Assembly: GCA_022572485.1 (NCBI GenBank) | Contig: JACZVU010000022.1 | Coordinates: 1-23,660, forward strand | Reading direction: 5' to 3' | Origin: Myxococcales bacterium | GTDB taxonomy: Bacteria > Myxococcota_A > UBA9160 > SMWR01 | DNA: 23,660 bases | In this document: positions 17,636 to 23,660 of the stretch, one piece after another | Position numbering within the stretch: the stretch's first letter is position 1 | Layout of the letters: the number at the start of each line of letters is the position of its first letter | Notes under the pieces: model-generated | The model's database searches: none | What the model was told of the DNA's origin: nothing | Seen by the model: only the letters and a program-made list of their open reading frames with translations | Translations under genes and position numbers: made by a program

Positions 17636-18196
17636 CTAGTTGTTGCCGTGCAGGCTTCGCCTCTGTGTCAATGAGCTGCGCAACTTCGATAGTTGAGTGC
17701 GAAGACTGCCGTCGAATACAAGGCCCCCCACCGTGGCAATTGCGCCGCCAATCAGCGAAGAATCGACATACACCGTAAGGTCGATGTCCTTGCCGGTTCT
17801 CCGAGCCAACGCGTCGATGAGACGCGCGCGCTGTTCGTCGCGCAGCGGGCTCGCGCTCCTCACCTCGGCGCGAACGCGGCCCGCCGCCTCGTCGGCCAGG
17901 CGATTGAATTCTTCACGAATGGTGTCGAACGCGACCAGGCGTCGTTGTTCGATCAGATAGGCAAAAAAGTTTCGGATCGTTTGGCTTCCGCGCCCTTGCT
18001 CGCAGAGGCTCTTCAATACCTGACGCCGCTCGCGAACGGGGTGCAGCGGTTGGAAGAGCCGCCGTTGAAGATCCGGGTTTGCGGCGAGAAGTCGGGCCAT
18101 GTCGTCGAGCTCGCGACGGATCGACACGACTCCGTCCTCCTCTTGGGCCAACGAAAAAAGAGCGCGCGCGTAACGGTGAGCCGCTTTGCTCTGCAC
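17636..18196 (-). CDS. atpH: ATP synthase F1 delta subunit
   Basis: The delta subunit joins the top of F1 to the b-type stalk. The 186-residue product begins with the family pattern AAHRYARALFSLAQEE (5-20), has NPDLQRRLFQP (about 40-50) and NFFAYLIEQRRL, and ends with the conserved DSSLIGGAIATVGGLVFDGSLRTQL (about 146-170; key parts LIGGA and VFDGSLRTQL). The start is a GTG, two bases after the atpF stop. The downstream atpA start is about 117 bp away if the TTG is used. Confidence 0.97.
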   Translation of the reverse strand: MQSKAAHRYARALFSLAQEEDGVVSIRRELDDMARLLAANPDLQRRLFQPLHPVRERRQVLKSLCEQGRGSQTIRNFFAYLIEQRRLVAFDTIREEFNRLADEAAGRVRAEVRSASPLRDEQRARLIDALARRTGKDIDLTVYVDSSLIGGAIATVGGLVFDGSLRTQLSKLRSSLTQRRSLHGNN

Positions 18197-18198
18197 GG

Positions 18199-18783
18199 CT
18201 AGGCTTCCTCCTGTTGGCTCGCTCCAGAGGTGGACGTCGAAGCAATGAGGTCGATGAACTCGTCGACCAAGCGATCCCGGTCGACTTCGGTGACTTCTCG
18301 TGAAAGGCGCTCGCCGGCAAATTCGATCGCGAGCTGCGCCGCCTCTTCGCGGAGGGCCTCCCGCGCGCGCCGTAGTTCCAACTCGATGGCGGTGGTCGTA
18401 TCGCGCCGGATCCGCTCTGCGGCCGCGCGGGCGTCTTCGACGATGCGCTCACGCTCGGCCTCGGCACGCTGCCGCGACGTTGCGCGAATCTCATCGAGCT
18501 CGCCTTCGAGGTCGATCATGCGGCGCTGCCACTTCGCATAGATGGTCTCGGCCGTCGCGAGCTGGTCGGCAGCCGACTGAAGTTCGTCCTGGATTCCGCT
18601 TCGGCGCTTCGCGAAATAAGCCCGCAGTGGCTTGCGGGCGAAATACACCAGAGCCGCAATCAGGATGACGAGATTGAGCGCTGGCCAAATAAAGTCCTGC
18701 AGGACACCCACGGAGCGGTCCGAAGCATCCGCGGGCAGGGCGAGCAGAATTGCAAACAGCACGACCGCACTTCGAAGCTTCAT
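18199..18783 (-). CDS. atpF: ATP synthase F0 b subunit with signal-like N-terminus
   Basis: This is one of the two stalk subunits. The 194-residue product begins with a signal-peptide-like segment (RSAVVLFAILLALPADASD, residues 4-22), followed by a membrane segment at about 32-49 (WPALNLVILIAALVYFA) with the usual FxARKPL end, and then a long charged coiled coil. The extra N-terminal hydrophobic segment occurs in deltaproteobacterial b subunits. Its ATG overlaps the stop of the b' gene as ATGA. It probably pairs with b' as a heterodimer, as in other organisms with two b-type genes. Confidence 0.94.
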   Translation of the reverse strand: MKLRSAVVLFAILLALPADASDRSVGVLQDFIWPALNLVILIAALVYFARKPLRAYFAKRRSGIQDELQSAADQLATAETIYAKWQRRMIDLEGELDEIRATSRQRAEAERERIVEDARAAAERIRRDTTTAIELELRRAREALREEAAQLAIEFAGERLSREVTEVDRDRLVDEFIDLIASTSTSGASQQEEA

Positions 18784-19313
18784 AGCGCCCGACCCAGCAC
18801 GCGTGAAGCGACTTCATCGGCGAGGCCTTGGGCGTCGGCGCGCAGTGCCTGCCGCGATTGCTCCAGCGCCGCAGCGAGTTCGATCCTCGCACGCTCGAAG
18901 TGGCGCTCGGCATCGGCGCGAGCCGCATCGATCACCGCCGCATTTTCTTTCCGAGCAGTGGCGGCTTCGCGCTTGCGCACCCGTTCGGCATCGGCGCGCA
19001 CTTCGCGCACCGCTCGTTCGTAATCAGCGAGGGTTTCCTCGGCATCGTTCATGACCTTCTCAGCCTGTTTGCGCGTACCGGTGGTTCGCTCCTCGCGCGC
19101 GTCGAGCACCCGGAAGATCGGCTTGAAGAGAACCACGTTGATGGGATACACCAGCAGTGCGAAGAGCACGATCAAGATCGGAAGCTTGCCGGTGAGATCC
19201 GGCAGCAGAACGAGATCTCCTTCACTGGCTGCTGCAACGCCCGCGAACAGCGCGCACACGACGAACGTCCAGCATGCGACCCACTTCGGTTTCAGCTGAC
19301 GCCGCGCTCTCAC
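18780..19313 (-). CDS. atpF': ATP synthase F0 b' subunit
   Basis: This is the second peripheral stalk subunit. From the GTG at 19313 it has 177 residues: a short basic leader, a signal-like hydrophobic segment (WVACWTFVVCALFAGVAAAS, about 12-31), PDLTGKLPILIVLFALLVYPIN with the membrane helix (key part LPILIVLFALLVY), FKPIFRVLDAREERT and then a long alanine- and arginine-rich coiled coil. A GGAG lies nine bases before the GTG. The frame is open to an ATG at 19442, but the extra 43 residues are highly basic and lie upstream of the signal segment, so I reject it. It is the first gene of the atp unit, after a 483-bp gap that carries repeats. Genes for subunits a and c are not in the window. Confidence 0.9.
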   Translation of the reverse strand: MRARRQLKPKWVACWTFVVCALFAGVAAASEGDLVLLPDLTGKLPILIVLFALLVYPINVVLFKPIFRVLDAREERTTGTRKQAEKVMNDAEETLADYERAVREVRADAERVRKREAATARKENAAVIDAARADAERHFERARIELAAALEQSRQALRADAQGLADEVASRVLGRAL

Positions 19314-19446
19314 TACATCCCACTCCGAAATGATCTCAGTCTCGATCCGAGATTTTCTGGACTTCGGACGATACGTTGACGGGCGACCGACTTTCACAAT
19401 TCTGGTTGCACGCCGACTCGATACACGGCGCGCCTCCGCCAACTGC

Positions 19447-19569
19447 TTGACGGGCCCCGAGACTCCAATCGGATTCCGAGGTTCCCATCTTGTGGTCCCG
19501 AGGTTTCTAGCCGGATTCCGAAGTTCCCGTCAAAGATTGCGAAGTTCCCAGCCGGATTGCGAGGCTCCC
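19447..19569. repeat. Tandem ~20-bp imperfect repeat, about six copies
   Basis: The unit AGCCGGATTCCGAAGTTCCC recurs with small changes, in five or six copies head to tail. The clearest copies are 19468-19486, 19509-19528, 19529-19549 and 19550-19569, with poorer ones at 19447-19467 and 19487-19508. The core CCGARGTTCCC is best conserved. A 13-base piece (19520-19532) also occurs inverted at 19732-19744. The block lies upstream of atpF' and downstream of the bactofilin gene and codes for nothing recognisable. Confidence 0.8.
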
Positions 19570-19633
19570 AGCAATGATGGGGCGTCGAGCCATCTCAACC
19601 GGCCGTTGATGCGACCGGTTTCAGCGACCACAA

Positions 19634-19678
19634 CCGCGGTAGAAGCCAAAGGCGCTTGCACTCAAAAAGCTACCGCGG
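19634..19678. repeat. Inverted repeat in the bactofilin-atpF' gap
   Basis: CCGCGGTAG (19634-19642) and CTACCGCGG (19670-19678) are perfect nine-base inverted arms around a 27-base spacer. It could be a protein-binding site or part of a transcript end after the bactofilin gene, but no U-tract is present. The remaining bases of this 483-bp gap show no gene. Confidence 0.5.
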
Positions 19679-19796
19679 ACCGCAGAACGCAACGAGCCGC
19701 CGGAGGCCAAGAGGCGGAAGTTTTACATAGCTGACGGGAACTTCAAGGCGAGAAAGGCTCCGTCTGCGCCGCACGCCGGCCCCTTGGAGGCCTGCT

Positions 19797-20171
19797 TCAA
19801 GTCCCGGTGTGGGGCTCGGATTCGGAGTGGGTCCGGCAGCGCCCTTCGAAGAAGGAACCCTCGGCCAAGACCAGGCGCCGGGTATCGAGTGTTGCGCGGA
19901 CCCGAGCGGTCTCGAGCAGTTCGATGCGGCCACGGGCCTCTGCTTCTCCGTCGAATTCACCCTCGATGACGATTTCAGAAGCCGTAATCCGAGCGTTGAC
20001 GCGGGCGGACTTGCCGATCCAAAGCAAATCAGCGGCGACCACCTCACCGCTCATGCAGCCGTCGATCCGGCCGGGCGCTCTCAGTGCGAGCAGACCTTCG
20101 AACCGAGCGTCGGCTCGCAGCACGCACGGGAGTACCGGGCCGCCATCCAAGTCGGCGGGCCGCTCAGGCAT
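19797..20171 (-). CDS. Bactofilin
   Basis: Bactofilins are small proteins that polymerise without nucleotides into filaments and act in cell shape, motility or chromosome arrangement. The 124-residue product is one DUF583-type beta-helix with the repeating hydrophobic ladder: CVLRADARFEGLLALRAPGRIDG (15-37; key part GRIDG), GEVVAADLLWIGKSARVNARI and EGEFDGEAEARGRIELLETARV. The position between parB and the atp genes is the same as in several deltaproteobacteria, where bactofilins interact with ParA/ParB. The ATG overlaps the end of parB by eight bases. It is followed by the 483-bp repeat-bearing gap. Confidence 0.88.
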   Translation of the reverse strand: MPERPADLDGGPVLPCVLRADARFEGLLALRAPGRIDGCMSGEVVAADLLWIGKSARVNARITASEIVIEGEFDGEAEARGRIELLETARVRATLDTRRLVLAEGSFFEGRCRTHSESEPHTGT

Positions 20172-21033
20172 CGCCCAGCAGCAAGTTCGCGATCCGCCCG
20201 AGGTCCTCGGCACCGAAATACTCGATTTCGATGCGCCCGCGCGCGTCGTCTCCGTTGATCCGGACGCTCGTTTGAAGGCGCCGGCGCAGGTTGTCCACGA
20301 GCATCTGGCGGTTGGGGTCCGCAACCGGGTGACGCGGCGTGCGCGGTCGCTTGGGTTTTGAAACATCGCGGGCGAGCCCCTCGCTGACGCGAACCGAAAG
20401 GCCCTCGCGAACGATGCGATCCCGGAGATGTCGGCGGCGCTCCGGGTTGCTGACCGAGAGCAACGCTTTGGCATGTCCGATGCTTAGATGGCCGGCTTCG
20501 ACGTCAGCCTGAAATTCCCGCGGCAGCTCGAGCATCCGCAAGTGGTTGGCGACCGTTGATCGATCGAGACTCACACGCTCGCCGACTTCTTCCTGGGTCG
20601 CCCCGGAGGCGCAGAGCGTTTTAAAGGCATGCGCGAGTTCGATCGGGTTGAGGTCCGCGCGCTGCACGTTCTCGATCAGGGCCAGCTCAAGCAGGTCGCG
20701 GTCGTCGACATCGGTCACGACCGCCGGAATCGACGAAAGCTCCGCGAGGCGTGCGGCACGCCAGCGTTGCTCGCCGCAGATCAGTTGGTACCGGTGACCG
20801 GCTTTGCGCACGACCACGGGTTGCAGCACGCCATGGCGAGCTATCGACTGCGCCATTCGCTCAAGATGTTTCCGATCGAAGACGCGTCGAGGCTGTTCGG
20901 GATTGGGTTCAATGGAATCGAGCGGGATGCGCAGCGGGCCCGATTCCGCGCCGGACGCGGGCGAGCTCGCGGGCGCTGCGCCGGGAATCAACGCTCCAAT
21001 GCCGCGCCCGAGTGCCTTGTGTTGATTACTCAT
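20164..21033 (-). CDS. parB: Chromosome partitioning protein ParB
   Basis: ParB is a CTP-dependent DNA clamp that loads at parS sites and spreads along the origin region. From the ATG at 21033 the protein has 289 residues and begins with the typical HKALGRGIGALIPG. Motifs are PNPEQPRRVFD (43-53), the nucleotide-binding arginine motif GEQRWRAA (87-94; the common form is GERRxRA), ENVQRADLNPIE (121-132) and the helix-turn-helix TQEEVGERVSLDRSTVANHLRML (146-168; key part DRSTVANHLR). The C-terminal part contains the dimerisation segment. The start overlaps the parA stop by eight bases. Two parS sites are present 1.6 kb upstream. Confidence 0.97.
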   Translation of the reverse strand: MSNQHKALGRGIGALIPGAAPASSPASGAESGPLRIPLDSIEPNPEQPRRVFDRKHLERMAQSIARHGVLQPVVVRKAGHRYQLICGEQRWRAARLAELSSIPAVVTDVDDRDLLELALIENVQRADLNPIELAHAFKTLCASGATQEEVGERVSLDRSTVANHLRMLELPREFQADVEAGHLSIGHAKALLSVSNPERRRHLRDRIVREGLSVRVSEGLARDVSKPKRPRTPRHPVADPNRQMLVDNLRRRLQTSVRINGDDARGRIEIEYFGAEDLGRIANLLLGDA

Positions 21034-21895
21034 CGATATTCCCCTCGGGCGCCGAACCGCTAGAGAGAACGGTGGGCGCGATGGCGTGTGATGATCGTGG
21101 ATAGCGTCGCAGAATTTCGTCCGCGAGCCGCAGATAACTGACCGCGCCCTTGGAGTGAATGTCGTAGAGAAGAGCAGGCTTGCCGTGGCTTGGGGCTTCA
21201 CTCAGCCGCACGTTTCGCGGAATTTCCGTCTCGAATGCCTCGACGCCGAAATGCTCGCGGACTTCCTTGCCGACCTGGCGGCTGAGATTGTTCCGCTGGT
21301 CGACCATCGTGAGCAGAATGCCCTCGAGGCCGAGCTCGGGATTCAGCTGTTCGCGCACCAAGCCGATCGTCTCCAGCAACCCGGCCAGACCTTCGAGCGC
21401 GTAGTATTCACATTGGAGCGGGATGATGACGCGCGACGCGACACATAACGCGTTAAGCGTCAGAAGGCCCAGAGAAGGCGGGCAATCGATGAAGACGAAC
21501 TCGTAGGCTTGGCGCAGATCCGAGAGGGCACGTTCCAACTGGCGTTCGCGATTGAGCATCGAGGCGAGCTCGATCTCGGCGCCGTAAAGATCGCGACCCG
21601 CTGGAACCAACTTGAGAAATTCGAGTTCAGTAGACCGCACGACGTCCTTCATCACGCAGTGTCCGCTGATTGCGTCATAAATATGACGCGTTGCAGCAAT
21701 TCCGAATGCACTCGTCGTGTTCGCCTGAGGATCAAAGTCCAACAAGAGCGTCGATCGCTCGGACGCAGCGAAGGACGCGGCCAGATTTACCGCGGTCGTG
21801 GTCTTACCGACCCCGCCCTTTTGGTTGACGACGGCAAATACAAGGCCCGAAGCAGGTCTGCGCTGCTGCTGAATCGTGGTTTTGGGCTCGAACAG
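21026..21895 (-). CDS. parA: Chromosome partitioning ATPase ParA (non-canonical start)
   Basis: ParA is a dynamic ATPase that binds DNA non-specifically and moves ParB-parS complexes. The body is canonical: deviant Walker A KGGVGKTTTAVNLA (about 26-39 in the model), DFDPQANTTSAFG, IDCPPSLGLLTLNAL and QCEYYALEGLAGL. The problem is the start. Between the rsmG stop (22002) and the Walker A motif there is no in-frame ATG, GTG or TTG. I place the start at a CTG at 21895, six bases after a GGGGGA, which gives 289 residues. ATT at 21874 is a weaker choice; the nearest in-frame GTG, at 22081, lies inside rsmG. The coordinate is therefore tentative, while the identity is certain. Confidence 0.93.
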   Translation of the reverse strand: MFEPKTTIQQQRRPASGLVFAVVNQKGGVGKTTTAVNLAASFAASERSTLLLDFDPQANTTSAFGIAATRHIYDAISGHCVMKDVVRSTELEFLKLVPAGRDLYGAEIELASMLNRERQLERALSDLRQAYEFVFIDCPPSLGLLTLNALCVASRVIIPLQCEYYALEGLAGLLETIGLVREQLNPELGLEGILLTMVDQRNNLSRQVGKEVREHFGVEAFETEIPRNVRLSEAPSHGKPALLYDIHSKGAVSYLRLADEILRRYPRSSHAIAPTVLSSGSAPEGNIDE

Positions 21896-22001
21896 AACTT
21901 TCCCCCGAGGGGCTTTCCTCGATCCGTAAAACCTAACACACCACTCAACCGCTGTCGCCGAGATTCTCGGCCGGGTCTCGAAAATCGATCTCGCAGAACC
22001 G

Positions 22002-22658
22002 CTACGCGGCGTTTCCCGAAGTTTTGCGTGCGATCCACAACGTCCGTTCCGCGCCGCCCAAAGGCACGTTGTAGGTTGCACAGGGTTCGAAGCGAACCCG
22101 GGGATCATCGTTCGGAATGGGCGGAGGAGGAGTCGAACCCGGAAAAAACAGCAGGCCACCGATTTCAACCCACGGCAGCAAAAGGGGCAGTGCGTCTGCG
22201 GGCTGCGCGACTGCCTGGGCGATTGCCGCGGCATGAAGCGATGGCTCAAGGGTCTCTGCGCGACCGAGTTCGGCGCAAACGTTGCCCAACCCAAGCTGTC
22301 GAATGACCTGGCGTTGAAAGTAATGCCGCCGCTCGCGGGATTCCACAAGCGTCACCCGACAATCCGCGCGCAAGATGGCAACCGGGAAGCCCGGGAAGCC
22401 CGCCCCAGACCCGATGTCGGCCAGAGAAGCGATCTCGGGCAGCTGCGCGGTGAGCGCGGCTGCATCCAGAATCAGCCTCCGGGTGATCTCGAGAAGCGTT
22501 CGGTGGCCAGTCAGATTGATCCGCTTTGACCATTGACCGAGTAGCAATGCGAACTCAAGCAGCGTATCGAGTTGGTGGTCGGTAACGGCCATCCCCAACT
22601 CGCCGAACCCTTCGATCAGGAGGTTGCGGGCGGTTTTTGCGGAATCGCTCCCAGTCAT
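22002..22658 (-). CDS. rsmG: 16S rRNA (guanine527-N7)-methyltransferase RsmG
   Basis: RsmG (GidB) methylates G527 of 16S rRNA using SAM. The 218-residue product from the ATG at 22658 has the usual length. Its SAM-binding motif is LADIGSGAGFPGFPVAI (79-95), preceded by INLTGHR (47-53) and followed by VESRERRHYFQRQV with the conserved acidic and basic residues. The longer frame to 22748 is rejected, because it runs through the parS sites. The end of the gene overlaps the frame from which parA opens. The gene is followed immediately by parA, as is usual in this group. Confidence 0.96.
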   Translation of the reverse strand: MTGSDSAKTARNLLIEGFGELGMAVTDHQLDTLLEFALLLGQWSKRINLTGHRTLLEITRRLILDAAALTAQLPEIASLADIGSGAGFPGFPVAILRADCRVTLVESRERRHYFQRQVIRQLGLGNVCAELGRAETLEPSLHAAAIAQAVAQPADALPLLLPWVEIGGLLFFPGSTPPPPIPNDDPRVRFEPCATYNVPLGGAERTLWIARKTSGNAA

Positions 22659-22686
22659 CGGCGCACCCGATAGCAGGTCGGAACAA

Positions 22687-22702
22687 TGTTCCACGTGGAA
22701 CA
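22687..22702. promoter_or_regulatory. parS site 1
   Basis: TGTTCCACGTGGAACA is a perfect 16-bp palindrome that matches the ParB-binding consensus TGTTNCACGTGAAACA in all but its central flanking pair. It lies in the 91-bp gap between jag and rsmG, upstream of parA and parB. Confidence 0.93.
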
Positions 22703-22712
22703 ACCGGGAGTG

Positions 22713-22728
22713 CGTTCCACGTGGAACA
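22713..22728. promoter_or_regulatory. parS site 2
   Basis: CGTTCCACGTGGAACA has one changed base at the first position relative to site 1. The two centres are 26 bp apart, so they lie on nearly opposite faces of the helix (about 2.5 turns). The pair fills the gap between the jag stop and the rsmG start. Confidence 0.9.
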
Positions 22729-22749
22729 TTCGAAGCGTGGCGAAACACC

Positions 22750-23655
22750 TCAGGCGTTGCTGTCGTTTCGCTCCGATTGCGCGCGCGCCTCTTCGAACTC
22801 GTCCGAGCTCTCTGGCACCACGACCACCTGACGATACCGACCCTCCCCCTCGCTCATCGTCGCAACATCTTCCCGATCTCGAAGTGCCATATGGATCAAG
22901 CGTCGATCACGGCCGTTCATCGGGTCGAGGGCAACAGCACGACCTGTCTGAAGCGCCCGCTTTGCGACTCGCTCAGCCAATTTCCCGAGAAACTCCTCTC
23001 GCGCATCGGCATTCCCTTCAACGTCGATCACCACGCGCTGCCGATCCGGGCTGATCCGCGCAGATACCTGGTTGACGAGCAGCTGGAGCGCGTCGACGGT
23101 CCTGCCCTGGCCCGAGGAGAGCACTTGCGCAGCCGGCCCCTTCACCTGCAGCACGATGATCTCTCCGTCTTCGCTTTCAGAAATCTCAAACGGACCCAAT
23201 TCCATTCGCTCGATGGTTCCAAGCAAGAACCGGCCGATCTCTTCGAGCTCACCGGTCACGGACCCGACGGAAGGTCCGGCATCAGACGCAGCTTGGTCGG
23301 CTTCAGGCTTCAGTGTTCGGTCGCGGCTCTCTTGGGGTTCACGATCTTCTCGCGGACTCACCGAAGACTCGCGCGCGCGATCGTCGCGGCCCCGATCCCT
23401 TCTCCGGCTCGAATCTCGCCCGGCGCTTCGCCCCGCGTCGTCTCGAGAGCGCGCGGGCGCGGATTTCGTGCCGCTCTTGGGTACGGCGACGATCACCGTG
23501 CGCGTCGCAAGCCCGTAAACCGCTCCGGCCTCGAACCCGGAAATCGCTAGCGCGGACTCGTCGGCGACACCAAAGAACTGACACGCCTTGTTGATCGCTT
23601 CGTCTCGCCCATCTCCCACGAATTCGTGGGCCTCGTTCTTCACGTCGTACACCAC
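22750..23655 (-). CDS. jag: Jag/KhpB/EloR RNA-binding protein (start near window edge)
   Basis: Jag is an RNA-binding protein of bacterial cells that has roles in membrane-protein insertion and cell elongation. From the GTG at 23655 the product has 301 residues. It has a Jag N-terminal domain (1-60), a long Arg/Asp/Ser-rich linker (about 65-120), a KH domain (about 132-212, with the helix GRTVDALQLLVNQV) and an R3H domain (about 213-290) with the R-x-x-x-H motif at R251-H255. The start is close to the window end; the frame stays open beyond, so a start further upstream is possible. It lies directly next to rsmG, without mnmE or mnmG between. Confidence 0.93.
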   Translation of the reverse strand: MVYDVKNEAHEFVGDGRDEAINKACQFFGVADESALAISGFEAGAVYGLATRTVIVAVPKSGTKSAPARSRDDAGRSAGRDSSRRRDRGRDDRARESSVSPREDREPQESRDRTLKPEADQAASDAGPSVGSVTGELEEIGRFLLGTIERMELGPFEISESEDGEIIVLQVKGPAAQVLSSGQGRTVDALQLLVNQVSARISPDRQRVVIDVEGNADAREEFLGKLAERVAKRALQTGRAVALDPMNGRDRRLIHMALRDREDVATMSEGEGRYRQVVVVPESSDEFEEARAQSERNDSNA

Positions 23656-23660
23656 TACCT

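Overview
The window is a GC-rich bacterial chromosomal segment, probably from a lineage of the former Deltaproteobacteria (Myxococcota or Desulfobacterota-like). The clues are the order jag - rsmG - parA - parB - bactofilin - atpF' - atpF - atpH - atpA - atpG - atpD - atpC with atpB and atpE elsewhere, a PilZ protein of the type common in Myxococcus relatives, and a small protein resembling the MXAN_5187 C-terminal family. The lineage is inferred from gene content and is not proven.

Layout. Positions 1-5516 (minus strand): radA, a polyprenyl diphosphate synthase, a secreted ComEA-like helix-hairpin-helix protein, and a BtuFCD/FecBCD-type importer (binding protein, permease and an ATPase cut by the window edge, with overlapping stops and starts). 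Positions 5645-12196 (plus strand): a PilZ gene, then a dispersed biotin locus. bioB and bioFD each follow their own promoter with an embedded BirA-type operator. Between them lie an MtaA/CmuA-like methyltransferase of the uroporphyrinogen decarboxylase fold, a hotdog thioesterase, a cupin (minus strand) and a decayed IS481-family transposase. bioA is not in the window. Positions 12197-12698 are non-coding and hold two related hairpins plus a possible structured leader for the MXAN_5187-like gene (12699-13238). Positions 13257-23655 (minus strand) are the ATP synthase F1/b-subunit operon, a 480-bp repeat-bearing gap, bactofilin, parB, parA, rsmG and jag. Two parS sites lie between rsmG and jag.

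How the parts work together. Biotin genes appear to be repressed by BirA when biotin is plentiful, because both operators cover the -35 box. The parS/ParA/ParB group with bactofilin is the chromosome segregation locus and suggests that the replication origin is near the right-hand side. The atp genes supply the F1 sector and peripheral stalk; subunits a and c must come from another locus.

Most unusual observations: the matched bioB and bioF control regions, with a nine-codon mini-ORF coupled to bioF whose start resembles that of bioB; the pair of head-to-head hairpins with a shared loop but different stems (12271-12483); a parA with no ATG, GTG or TTG between the rsmG stop and its Walker A motif; and a 20-bp tandem repeat upstream of the atp operon.
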